DNA of 64,000 nt from positions 62,001-126,000 of the forward strand of contig NZ_JACYMO010000012.1 in assembly GCF_014838825.1 (NCBI RefSeq), read 5' to 3'. Shown piece after piece: positions 17,922 to 26,016 of this stretch. The position numbers were made by a program, and so were the translations under genes. Numbering within the stretch: position 1 is the stretch's first letter; every line of letters starts with the position of its first letter. Source of the stretch: Erwinia persicina. Lineage in GTDB: Bacteria; Pseudomonadota; Gammaproteobacteria; Enterobacterales; Enterobacteriaceae. The notes below the pieces were generated by a model that saw only the letters and a program-made list of their open reading frames with translations, was not told the origin of the DNA and searched no databases.

Positions 17922-17990
17922 TATCATGCCTGACACGGGGTCAGGAAAAGCAAGAAATTCGTCTGGCTATTTGCGTTTTAGGCATAACGG

Positions 17991-18437
17991 TTAAGGGGCT
18001 TTTTGCACACGAGTCTTGTCCGGCGTGACCACGTCTCCCTGCTGATTGCGCACGCGCAGCGGGGCCAGCGGTTCTCCGCTGGCAATCTCCAGTAGACCAG
18101 AGTGGGTTTCCCCGGCGGAAAACAGGTATTGCTCACCAAACTGCTGCAGGGAAACGATCAGGGGAAACAGATCGCTGGCGCGTTCGGTCAGCACATATTC
18201 CTGCCAGGCAGAACCATCGGATGCGGGCTGCACCTTCAATAACCCGGCCCCGACCAGTTTTTTTAACCTGTCGGCGAGGATATTGCGCGCTACTCCAAGG
18301 CTGCGCTGAAACTCGCTGTAGCGCCGGATACCGTCGAACGCATCGCGCAGGATCATCAGCAACCAGCGGTCCCCGATCAGATCAATGCTGCGGGCTACCG
18401 GGCAGGGAGACTGACTCAGAGAAGGATGTTCCGCCAT
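17991..18437 (-). CDS. HxlR-family transcriptional regulator
   Basis: 148-residue winged-helix regulator. The family pattern CPVARSIDLIGDRWLLMILR followed by RYSEFQRSLGVARNILADRL and LKKLVGAGLLKV is clear; the N-terminal cysteine of the 'S-P-C-P-V' motif could be redox or electrophile sensing as in some HxlR proteins. Transcribed divergently from an MFS exporter and a PLP decarboxylase gene, which it most likely controls through the shared 90-base intergenic region. Confidence 0.9.
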   Translation of the reverse strand: MAEHPSLSQSPCPVARSIDLIGDRWLLMILRDAFDGIRRYSEFQRSLGVARNILADRLKKLVGAGLLKVQPASDGSAWQEYVLTERASDLFPLIVSLQQFGEQYLFSAGETHSGLLEIASGEPLAPLRVRNQQGDVVTPDKTRVQKAP

Positions 18438-18493
18438 GGTGATATTCTCCGGAATGAATTTGGTTGCATTTTAAAACTACATACGGCAGTCTG

Positions 18494-18520
18494 CAAATGG
18501 TTTTGTTTTGAAACCAATTG
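18494..18520. promoter_or_regulatory. Candidate HxlR operator
   Basis: CAAATGGTTT (18494-18503) and AAACCAATTG (18511-18520) form a near-perfect 10-base dyad (one mismatch) around TGTTTTG, in the divergent intergenic region and just before the ribosome-binding site of the MFS gene. A good candidate for binding by a dimeric HxlR protein; inference only. Confidence 0.45.
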
Positions 18521-18528
18521 GAGGCAGG

Positions 18529-19725
18529 ATGACTACCCTGACAGAAAAAAGTACATCCCGTCGCGGATTAACCTCCTGGCAGACCGGCCTGTTTGCCTGC
18601 AGCTGCGGACTGAGCGTGGCCAACGTCTATTACGCGCAGCCGCTGCTGGATGCGCTGGCGATCGACTTTTCTATCAGCCCTGCGGCGGTAGGTGGTGTGA
18701 TTTTTGCCACTCAGGTGGGCTGCGCACTGGCGTTATTACTGCTGGTGCCGTTAGGCGATGTCATCAACCGACGGACGCTGATGCGCTGTCAGCTGGGGGG
18801 ACTGATAGCGGCTTTACTGCTGGTCTGCACGGTGGACAGTTCGCATATGCTGCTGGTGGCGATGCTGTTGATCGGTGTGTTCGGGACCGCAATGACTCAG
18901 GGGATGATCGCCTATGCCGCCACCGCCGCCAGCGAGGAAGCGCGCGGTCAGGTGGTCGGGACAGTGTCCGGGGGCGTGGTGATCGGTCTGCTGCTGGCGC
19001 GGGCGGTGGCCGGGATGGTGTCGGATATCACCGGCTGGCGTGGGGTGTACCTGCTTTCGGCGCTGGTAATGACGGTGCTGGCAGCGATCCTGTGGCGCAG
19101 GCTGCCTGATTTACCGCCTGCGGCCCCCGCCCGCTGGGTGCAGGGGCCGGGAACTCTGTGGCGACTGCTGTGCAGCAACCGGGTTTTGCAGGTCCGCGGA
19201 GTGCTGGCGCTGCTGATGTTTGCCAGTTTTAATATTTTCTGGAGCGCACTGGTCCTCTTGCTTCGTGCGCCGCCATGGCAGCTGACCCACGGGCAGATAG
19301 GCGCGCTGGGTCTGGTGGGGGCTATGAGTGCGCTGATTGCCAGTCGCGCAGGTCGCTGGGCTGACCGTGGACTGGCAGAGCGCACCAGTGCCGTTTCGCT
19401 GATCCTGCTGCTGCTAAGCTGGCTGCCGCTGTGGCTGGGGGCCGGATCACTGGTATTCCTGATTGCCGGGATCTTGCTGCTGGATGCTGCAGGCCAGGCG
19501 CTGCACGTTACCAGCCAGAGCCTGATTTTTGCCAGCGAAAAAGAGGCGGGAGGGCGGCTTATTGCCGGTTATATGCTGTTTTACTCTGTCGGTAGCGGTG
19601 CGGGAGCGCTGATTTCCACCCGTGCCTTTGCCTGGGGAGGGTGGGGAGCCGTGTGCCTGTCGGGATCGGCGGTCAGTCTGCTGGCTCTGATTGTCTGGAA
19701 AATGAACTCACTAAAAAGGGGATAA
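18529..19725 (+). CDS. MFS transporter, multidrug/metabolite exporter type
   Basis: 398-residue major facilitator with 12 predicted membrane segments. The N-terminal SVANVYYAQPLLDALAIDF and the motif-A loop PLGDVINRRTLM are typical of the YnfM/YdhP-like exporters. Start at 18529 follows GGAGG; the ATG at 18508 lies inside the candidate operator and lacks a ribosome-binding site. The next gene begins two bases after its stop. The pump is likely coupled to the product or substrate of that decarboxylase and controlled by the divergent HxlR gene. Confidence 0.88.
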   Translation: MTTLTEKSTSRRGLTSWQTGLFACSCGLSVANVYYAQPLLDALAIDFSISPAAVGGVIFATQVGCALALLLLVPLGDVINRRTLMRCQLGGLIAALLLVCTVDSSHMLLVAMLLIGVFGTAMTQGMIAYAATAASEEARGQVVGTVSGGVVIGLLLARAVAGMVSDITGWRGVYLLSALVMTVLAAILWRRLPDLPPAAPARWVQGPGTLWRLLCSNRVLQVRGVLALLMFASFNIFWSALVLLLRAPPWQLTHGQIGALGLVGAMSALIASRAGRWADRGLAERTSAVSLILLLLSWLPLWLGAGSLVFLIAGILLLDAAGQALHVTSQSLIFASEKEAGGRLIAGYMLFYSVGSGAGALISTRAFAWGGWGAVCLSGSAVSLLALIVWKMNSLKRG

Positions 19726-19727
19726 TA

Positions 19728-21089
19728 ATGAATGAAGCTGACCTGATAACTGCAGCGGATATCCGTGCGGGCCGCTACAGCGCCTCGCTGCCGACACGAC
19801 GCGTTTTCCCCGATGCCGAAGCGCTGGCCGGGCTGGCACGCTTTGACGAAGCATTGCCGTTAAAAGGCCTGCCCGCAGAGCAGACGCTGGCGCTGCTGGA
19901 TGATGCGGGGTCACCGGGCACCGTGGCCTCCAACGGTCCGGATTATTTTGGTTTTGTCATTGGAGCCTCACTTCCCGTGGCGACAGCCGCCGAGCGGCTG
20001 ATGATCGCCTGGGATCAGTGCGCATCCGGATGGGATAATTCGCCGGTCTCCGCCACGCTGGAACGCCTGGCCGGCCGCTGGCTGCTGGAGATCCTCGATC
20101 TGCCCCGCGACAGTGCCGTCGGGTTTGGCACCAGTGCCACAGCCTGTACGCTGAGCTGCCTGGTGGCCGCGCGCCGTGAGCTACTGCTGCGGCAGGGATG
20201 GGACGTTGACCAGGATGGGCTGGCCGGTGCGCCGCAGATCAAGGTGGTGATCTCTGCGTTGACCCACATCACCGTGAAAAAAGCGCTGCGGGTGCTGGGT
20301 TTTGGGCTGAGAAATCTTCAGGTCGCTCCGGTCAATGAACGAGGGCAAATTGATGCGGCACGCCTGCCCCCGCTGGACAACGCTACTGTGCTCTGTTTAC
20401 AGGCCGGAGAGGTGAACACCGGGGAGTTTGATGATTTTGCCACGCTGATCCCGGTGGCTCATGCCGCCGGGGCCTGGGTACACGTCGACGGCGCGTTTGG
20501 CCTGTGGGCTCGCGCTTCGGCCCTGAAAGGACTGACCGTGGGGGTCGGACAGGCTGACAGCTGGACGACGGACGGGCATAAGTGGCTGAATACACCCTAT
20601 GACTGTGCCATGGCCATCTGCCGCCATCCGGAGGCGCTGTCTGAAGCGATGAACGCGGATGCTGTCTATTCCGCTGCTGCGCAGGATGCGCAGAAAAACC
20701 TGACGCTGGAGTTTTCCCGTCGTCCCCGGGGGATACCTGTCTGGGCGGCGCTCCGTACGCTGGGGCGTGAAGGTGTCGCAGCGATGGTCGAACGACACTG
20801 TGAACTGGCGCGGGAGCTCAGTACCGGACTGCAAACTGCTGGATACGAGATTCTGAACAGAGTTGTGATCAATCAAATCCTGTTTCGGGCACAGGACGAT
20901 GCACAGACGGCGCGAGTGCGTGAGGTATTGCAGGCGTCAGGAGAAGCCTGGTTTTCTGGAACGGTGTGGCAGGGAAAAGCGGCGCTGCGTATCAGTATTT
21001 GTTCATGGCGCACGGAGAATATCCACACGGAAAAACTGAAGGTATTATTGAGCAGGATCTATCAGCAAACGCTGTCTGAAGCGAAATAA
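19728..21089 (+). CDS. PLP-dependent group II decarboxylase
   Basis: 453-residue pyridoxal-phosphate enzyme of the aromatic/diaminobutyrate/glutamate decarboxylase family. Visible: the substrate-domain pattern SGWDNSPVSATLERLAGRWL, GFGTSATACTLSCLVAARRE, the PLP-stacking His in SALTHITVKKAL, Asp of HVDGAFGLWA, and the Schiff-base lysine in TTDGHKWLN. Start at 19728 after AAGGGGATAATA, chosen over the longer frame that would overlap the MFS gene by 85 bases. Co-transcribed with the exporter; together they look like an amine-producing and exporting pair. Substrate not assignable. Confidence 0.87.
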   Translation: MNEADLITAADIRAGRYSASLPTRRVFPDAEALAGLARFDEALPLKGLPAEQTLALLDDAGSPGTVASNGPDYFGFVIGASLPVATAAERLMIAWDQCASGWDNSPVSATLERLAGRWLLEILDLPRDSAVGFGTSATACTLSCLVAARRELLLRQGWDVDQDGLAGAPQIKVVISALTHITVKKALRVLGFGLRNLQVAPVNERGQIDAARLPPLDNATVLCLQAGEVNTGEFDDFATLIPVAHAAGAWVHVDGAFGLWARASALKGLTVGVGQADSWTTDGHKWLNTPYDCAMAICRHPEALSEAMNADAVYSAAAQDAQKNLTLEFSRRPRGIPVWAALRTLGREGVAAMVERHCELARELSTGLQTAGYEILNRVVINQILFRAQDDAQTARVREVLQASGEAWFSGTVWQGKAALRISICSWRTENIHTEKLKVLLSRIYQQTLSEAK

Positions 21090-21094
21090 ATCGT

Positions 21095-21117
21095 CCGGCC
21101 GCCCGTCTGGCGGCCGG
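21095..21117. terminator. Hairpin between convergent decarboxylase and hns-like genes
   Basis: CCGGCCGCC (21095-21103) and GGCGGCCGG (21109-21117), loop CGTCT, a perfect 9-base GC stem between the two stops. The T-tract is weak on the plus strand (TTGGCATTT), so termination efficiency is uncertain. Confidence 0.65.
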
Positions 21118-21124
21118 TTGGCAT

Positions 21125-21529
21125 TTACTTGATCAGGAAATCTTCAAGCTTCTTGCCGGCATCCAGTGCCTGTTTAATTACTGCCGGGGTACGGCCCTGG
21201 CCGGTCCATGATTTTTGCTCGCCGTTTTCATCAGTATATTGATATTTGGCCGGACGTGGTGCGCGTTTGGCACGTGTTTTGCTGGCGGTATTATCTGCTG
21301 CGGTCAGTTCGCTTAAATCGATACCGTCTTCCAGCAGCATCTGGCGATATTTAGCCAGTTTCTCTTCTTTTTCTTTAATCTCAGATGCGATAGCGGCTTC
21401 TGATTCACGACGTTCGTTCACAACCGCTTCAAGTTTCTCCAGCATCTCTTCCAGTTCAGCTAAAGACACTTCACGAGACTGGGCACGAAGGGTGCGAATA
21501 TTATTTAATACTTTCAGTGTTTCGCTCAT
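21125..21529 (-). CDS. H-NS/StpA-family nucleoid protein, paralogue
   Basis: 134-residue H-NS homologue that would bind AT-rich DNA and silence it. The oligomerisation part starts [20 protein letters not shown] and [20 protein letters not shown]; the DNA-binding domain has [20 protein letters not shown] then [16 protein letters not shown], including the AT-hook-like QGR loop. I start at 21529, where the H-NS family begins (an ATG 12 bases earlier adds MDSV). The flanks are not the usual tdk-galU setting and the tail [12 protein letters not shown] differs from H-NS, so I read it as a paralogue, fitting for a plasmid or horizontally acquired segment. Confidence 0.92.
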   Translation of the reverse strand: MSETLKVLNNIRTLRAQSREVSLAELEEMLEKLEAVVNERRESEAAIASEIKEKEEKLAKYRQMLLEDGIDLSELTAADNTASKTRAKRAPRPAKYQYTDENGEQKSWTGQGRTPAVIKQALDAGKKLEDFLIK

Positions 21530-22791
21530 AACGGAATCCATAACCTGTGGGTTGGTTTAAATTAGATACTACATAACGAGACTCAGTGTACAGACAAATG
21601 AAGAGTGAAAAAACACTAAAGTAGAAAAATATTGGTTTAAATGTTACACGGATATCACTTTCGTCCTCTGCAGAACAGGGTGGCATATCGTTATATTTAC
21701 AACTTATGGGATAAATCTTAACGAATCTGTTGAAATCAAAAGTTGATAGCTGAAACTTTATCCATGATTTTTGACAGTATATATCATGAAATACCGCTGA
21801 AAAACTCCCCATTCATAACGTATTGTATACCCGCCGTTTTCCGTCTGAAGACTGATGCCCTCGTTTTTCTGCCCATTTTTTCGTCAGGCCGTGTGAGCTG
21901 GCACAGTGGCTGTCAGGATTATACAGGTAACGGCGTTGCTTAAAAAAGATAATGCAACGGGGCCTGTCACTGAATGTTATGTATCGTGAATAGTTTGATT
22001 CTAATCTCCTGCAGAAATGCTATCCCTTATTGTTCTCAGGGGGGCTGGTGAAGCTGGCCTCGTTGTCTGGCGATAATAGCCAGCGCGTAAAAAACAGATA
22101 ACTGTCAGATAAAAGGAGGCACACAGACTTTCTTCATCCCTCTGCACATTTCTTTTGTTTTTAGTTACAACATGCGACAAATGATCACTGCTATCGATCA
22201 TTTGTCGACAATAGCGTCACAGAGGCTGGTTTTAGCAGGAAAAGCGTCATTTTAAGCCCGGTCCTGTCTCCGTGTTTGCTGTCATAAAATGTCCCCGATG
22301 TTGTTATTTTTCGGTTGGCGATGCTACCGGAAAATGGCTTCAAACCGGTCTGTTTATTCCTTCTGAGTCTCTCGCCGGTTTATTATATGCACTTTCAGAT
22401 TTTTTACCGGGACAGAAGAGTGCTGACCTGTCAGGGGGCCTGTTAGTACGCCTGACTTTTTTTAATTATTTATTTAACGGCAGGCGAGATAATCGTAATT
22501 ATACGAAGATAAACGTGACAGAGCAGGAAACGTCATGATTAATGCGAGCGTGCGGTTTTTTCCCGCTATGCCCGGTACCTGAACGTGTTTTTCTCTCATG
22601 ACTGCCGTTTTCTGTTTCTTCCGGGCGTCATGCCGGATATTTATGCTGCTTTTCCCTCGCCACGGAAAAGAGGGTTTGTTGCCGGGTGTCCGCATCATGT
22701 CACCGACGCTGCTTTAAAATCATTGCCATCATCCTGGCCACGGCCTTTTTGGGCAAAACTGAGGGTGTGCCCGTCAGTGAGGTTGAACGTC

Positions 22792-22820
22792 TCATAATGG
22801 TCGCTGTGCAACCATTATGA
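22792..22820. repeat. Inverted repeat A, 10-base stem
   Basis: TCATAATGGT (22792-22801) and ACCATTATGA (22811-22820) are perfect complements with a nine-base loop. Its right arm is shared with repeat B, so the two stems cannot form at once. Confidence 0.8.
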
Positions 22821-22851
22821 CTCCAGACCTATTAAGTCTGGAGTCATAATG
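22813..22851. repeat. Inverted repeat B, 16-base perfect stem
   Basis: CATTATGACTCCAGAC (22813-22828) and GTCTGGAGTCATAATG (22836-22851), loop CTATTAA. The left arm overlaps the right arm of repeat A, giving mutually exclusive hairpins if transcribed, or three half-sites if bound by a protein. No T-run follows, so it is not a standard terminator. Confidence 0.85.
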
Positions 22852-22937
22852 CCGGACGCGATAAAATCACTGTCACTGTGCCGCAAAAGCTGGCGGAGCG
22901 AACCCTGGAGGACAGCGTGAGAGCAACAAAGAATCAT

Positions 22938-22985
22938 ATAATCCCAGGATTACGGGATGTCTGAATCCTGTAATCCTGGGATTAT
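22938..22985. repeat. Inverted repeat C enclosing the recombinase start codon
   Basis: ATAATCCCAGGATTAC (22938-22953) and GTAATCCTGGGATTAT (22970-22985) match perfectly over 16 bases; the inner bases continue pairing (one G-T, then GGAT with ATCC), giving a stem of about 22 pairs with loop GTCTGA. The ATG at 22957 lies inside. Candidate attachment/recombination site or translational control hairpin. Confidence 0.85.
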
Positions 22986-24063
22986 CACATCCCCGCTGGT
23001 CGGTCGCCATGTTGTTCTCTGGCTGCACGAAGTGCGAGGATCGTCGCTGATTGAGCTGGAAGCCAGCGGTAGTGAGGGCTCGGTGCTGCAGGTGATGAAG
23101 CTGTGGGTCAGACTGTCATTGTTACAAACGCGTCGGCGTCCGGAAATTGCCATCTCGTCACTGCTGAAGCACGTATTGCCGGCGATCGGAGAGCGGCCGC
23201 TGGCCGGGATCACCCGCCTGCAGCTTAACCGCCTGTTTAATATTCTGATTGCTGAGGGTAAAAAAGAGGAGGCCCGCCGCGTTTTTGCCCTGTGTAAGCA
23301 ATTTTTTGCCTGGGCCGAAATGCAGGGCTACATTGAGCATTCCCCTCTCAGTGCGATGAAAAAACGCGATGTCGCAGGCAGAAGTTCACCGCCGGGCAAC
23401 CGAACCTTGAGCGACGCTGAAGTCTGGGTGTTCTGGCACGGGTTGGATGCCTGGGATCTCTCTGAGCAGTGCCGCTGGGCGCTGCGCCTTTGCCTGCTGA
23501 CGGCTCGTCGGCCTGATGAGGTTGTTCAGGCGCGAAAAGAGGAATTTAACCTCACGTCCGGCATCTGGCGGCAGGGTACCCGTAACAAGTCGCAGCGCGA
23601 ACATATTCTGCCGCTGACGCCGCTGATGCGCACCTGCATTGAGGCCCTGTTACACGCCAGCCCGCCGGATTCACCCTGGCTGGTGCCGTCACCCGTGACG
23701 GTGTCACAACCTTTGTCGCGCGGGGCGGTGACTCAGGCATTACGACGGATGCTTCGCGCGGAACGCGGGCTGGGACTTGAGGCATTTACCACGCGCGATC
23801 TGCGACGCAGCGCACGTTCACGGCTGGCTGCTCTTAATACCCCTAATGATGTCGCCCGTAAGATCATGAATCATGCCCTGGAAGGCATTGACCGGGTGTA
23901 TGACACGCACAACTATCTGCCGCAAATGCAGCAGGCACTGAATGCGCTGTCCGACAGTATTGAACGGATTATCGCTGCGGAATCCTACCATGCCCTGGAA
24001 CATCGTTATCCCGGCGAAAAACTGCAGCTCGATGAGCGCGCGTTACTTTATATGGAGCCCTGA
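22957..24063 (+). CDS. Tyrosine recombinase (P4-integrase-like)
   Basis: 368-residue site-specific recombinase. The core-binding domain spans about 60-140 (RRPEIAISSLLKHVLPAIGE, ARRVFALCKQFFAWAEMQGY); the catalytic domain runs 150-330. Active-site residues visible: R185 (LTARRPDEV), K211 (TRNKSQREHILPL), the third-motif R280-D-L-R283 (TTRDLRRSARSRL, with Arg where His is more common), H306 (IMNHALEGIDRVY) and nucleophile Y320 (THNYLPQM). It lacks the usual arm-binding DUF4102 domain: the first 45 residues look non-standard and their ATG sits inside a long hairpin. No tRNA gene is adjacent. Its stop is one base before the qnr start, so the two genes are very likely co-translated. Confidence 0.88.
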   Translation: MSESCNPGIITSPLVGRHVVLWLHEVRGSSLIELEASGSEGSVLQVMKLWVRLSLLQTRRRPEIAISSLLKHVLPAIGERPLAGITRLQLNRLFNILIAEGKKEEARRVFALCKQFFAWAEMQGYIEHSPLSAMKKRDVAGRSSPPGNRTLSDAEVWVFWHGLDAWDLSEQCRWALRLCLLTARRPDEVVQARKEEFNLTSGIWRQGTRNKSQREHILPLTPLMRTCIEALLHASPPDSPWLVPSPVTVSQPLSRGAVTQALRRMLRAERGLGLEAFTTRDLRRSARSRLAALNTPNDVARKIMNHALEGIDRVYDTHNYLPQMQQALNALSDSIERIIAAESYHALEHRYPGEKLQLDERALLYMEP

Positions 24064-24064
24064 A

Positions 24065-24715
24065 ATGACAGTGTCACCGGTTTACCGTAATGAAAAATTC
24101 ACCACCCAACATTTTACCGGTCGCACCGTTGAAAAAACCCGCTTTATCAATTGTGATTTCTCCGGTTGCGACCTCACCGACTCACGATTTGTTCACTGCC
24201 AGTTCTATGACCGCGAAACTGAGCAGGGCTGCAACTTCAGCGGGGCGGTTCTCAGGGAGGCCAGCTTCAGACACTGCGATTTGACCATGAATAACTTTCG
24301 TTCGGTCGATGCGCTGGGCATTGAGATCAGTGAGTGCCGGGCGCAGGGCGTCGATTTTCGCGGGGCCAGCTTTATGAATATGATCACCACAAAGAGCTGG
24401 TTTTGCAGCGCCTTCATCACCAAAACAAATCTCAGTTACGCCAACTTTTCCAAAGTTGTGCTGGAAAAATGTGAGTTGTGGGAGAACCGCTGGGTAGGAA
24501 CCCATGTACTCGGGGCCTCTTTCAGCGGTTCCGATCTGTCAGGCGGTGAATTTAATTCGTTTGACTGGCGCTCGGCGGATTTTACCCACTGCGATCTGAC
24601 ACGTTCGGTGACGAGTGAACTCGACCTGCGCACCACCGACCTCGAAGGCGTCAAACTCGATAGCGCACAGGTGTGTTTCCTGGTAGAGCGGCTGGGCATT
24701 CAGGTGGTTGATTAA
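24065..24715 (+). CDS. qnr: Qnr-family pentapeptide-repeat protein
   Basis: 216-residue right-handed beta-helix protein of the Qnr family, which protects DNA gyrase and topoisomerase IV from quinolones. Pentapeptide repeats (A/C-x-L/F-x-x) run through nearly the whole length. Qnr-specific segments are strongly conserved: CQFYDRETEQGCNFS (loop A), the Gly between the two repeat blocks (DALGIEISECRAQGVDFRGA), MNMITTKSWFCSAFI (loop B, Cys114), LSYANFSKVVLEKCELWENR and FSGSDLSGGEFNSFDWR, with the dimerising C-terminal helix VERLGIQVVD. It reads as closest to QnrB-type proteins from memory. Whether it confers resistance cannot be told from sequence. It starts one base after the recombinase stop; I see no LexA box upstream, unlike typical qnrB genes. 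Confidence 0.9.
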   Translation: MTVSPVYRNEKFTTQHFTGRTVEKTRFINCDFSGCDLTDSRFVHCQFYDRETEQGCNFSGAVLREASFRHCDLTMNNFRSVDALGIEISECRAQGVDFRGASFMNMITTKSWFCSAFITKTNLSYANFSKVVLEKCELWENRWVGTHVLGASFSGSDLSGGEFNSFDWRSADFTHCDLTRSVTSELDLRTTDLEGVKLDSAQVCFLVERLGIQVVD

Positions 24716-25899
24716 TCACTGTCTGCCGGCGGAAAACCGTGCTGCTTCGCCAGCATGACGATCAACGCAGTCAGCAACAGCAGCGACAGCACGATCGGGG
24801 GAAAGTAGCCGGCCCCGAGGCTGTGCAGAATGGCTGCACCTGCCAGCCCCCCGCCGGCGATGGCCAGATTCCATGCCGTTACCAGCATTGACTGAGCGAT
24901 ATCTGCCGCATCCCCGGCACTTTTTGCCAGTGCCGTCTGAAACAGAGTGGCGGCCCCGCCAAAGGCGAGCCCCCACAGGCCGGTGGCTGTATAAATGGCA
25001 GAGGGAAGAGCTGAAGTCATTAACACGGCAGACAGGGCAAACAGCGCGGTTGCCAGCAGTGACAGCCCCCGCAGCCAGCGATCCACTCTGGCACCCACGA
25101 TACCGATCCCCAGTAACGATGTCAGACCAAAGGTCAGCAGGATCCCGCTGATACTGCCAGCCATATTTGCCCGCTCAAGGAAGGGAAAAATATAGGTGTA
25201 CAGAATGTTGTGCGCCAGTACAAAAATCAGCGTGACCAGCAGAATAGGACGAACACCGGGAAGCTTCAGAACCGGTATTAAACGCTGGCGACGCTGTGCA
25301 GGCTGACCGGAGAAGTCGGGTACGCTGAACAGGATCCAGCCCATCAGCACCAGCGTCAGTGCGCTAATCGACAGGAAACAGCTGCGCCAGCCTATTATCT
25401 GCCCCAACCAGGTGCCCAGTGGAATGCCGACCGCCAGCGCGAGCGGCGTGCCCACCATTGCCAGGGCAATCGCCCGACCCTTCATGGCGTCCTTGACCAT
25501 TCTGGCTGCATACCCTGCCAGCAGGGCCCACAGTAGCCCTGCCGATACCCCAGCGACAAAACGTGCTGCCAGCGTCAGCAGATAATGCTCAGATACCGCC
25601 GTCAGGGTATTTGCGACGGCAAAACCCGCAATAGCGCTTAACAGCAGCGGGCGTCGCCGCAGAGTCTGTGTCGCCAGGGTGAGTGGAATAGCTGCCAGCA
25701 GCGATCCGACGGCATACACAGTGACCAGTTGCCCAGCCAGAGCTGGCGTCACGCGGAGGCCGTCTGCAATTGCCGCCAGCATGCCTGCGGGAAGTGCTTC
25801 GGTAAGGATGGTAATGAAGCCTGCTACCGCCAGCGCGAGCAGGGCAGAAACAGGGAGTTTGTCAGCAACGTTGCCCTGAGTAGTCGTTATAAGCGTCAT
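24712..25899 (-). CDS. MFS transporter, AraJ/SotB-like exporter
   Basis: 395-residue major facilitator with 12 predicted segments. The N-terminus PVSALLALAVAGFITILTEA and LPAGMLAAIADGLRVTPALA match sugar-efflux/AraJ-type exporters. I start at 25899 (MTLITTTQGNVADKLP) after GGAAAA; the longer frame to 26166 overlaps the divergent LysR gene and lacks family similarity. Its stop overlaps the qnr stop in a tail-to-tail arrangement with no room for a terminator. Likely regulated by the divergent LysR gene. Confidence 0.87.
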   Translation of the reverse strand: MTLITTTQGNVADKLPVSALLALAVAGFITILTEALPAGMLAAIADGLRVTPALAGQLVTVYAVGSLLAAIPLTLATQTLRRRPLLLSAIAGFAVANTLTAVSEHYLLTLAARFVAGVSAGLLWALLAGYAARMVKDAMKGRAIALAMVGTPLALAVGIPLGTWLGQIIGWRSCFLSISALTLVLMGWILFSVPDFSGQPAQRRQRLIPVLKLPGVRPILLVTLIFVLAHNILYTYIFPFLERANMAGSISGILLTFGLTSLLGIGIVGARVDRWLRGLSLLATALFALSAVLMTSALPSAIYTATGLWGLAFGGAATLFQTALAKSAGDAADIAQSMLVTAWNLAIAGGGLAGAAILHSLGAGYFPPIVLSLLLLTALIVMLAKQHGFPPADSD

Positions 25900-26016
25900 G
25901 AGTATTTTCCGTGAGTGAGGCGTGAATCGCCCGCTCACCTTAATCAATGCCGTATTAAAGAAAAACTGGGGTATAGTGCGGGTTACTCCGGAATAATTTT
26001 CTCTAATGAGGGCGTA

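Larger units (their letters stand above)
21530..22956. other. 1.4-kb gene-poor stretch with nested palindromes
   Basis: Long AT-rich leader of the hns-like gene (to about 22200), then a more mixed sequence without a convincing gene. Small open frames (for example 22272-22538 plus, 22474-22698 minus) match nothing I know. A short frame just after 22851 (DKITVTVPQKLAERTLEDSV) has no start of its own and runs into the hairpin at 22938. Two large perfect inverted repeats at the right end precede the recombinase gene and are listed separately. Confidence 0.6.

Noticed and set aside
22272-22538. 88-residue open frame upstream of the recombinase
   Set aside because: No family match, no good ribosome-binding site, mixed composition; I treat the region as noncoding.
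22900-24065. LexA box for SOS control of qnr
   Set aside because: I looked for CTGT-N8-ACAG upstream of the recombinase and qnr and found none; the CTGT...ACAG dyad at 37986-38011 has the wrong spacing.
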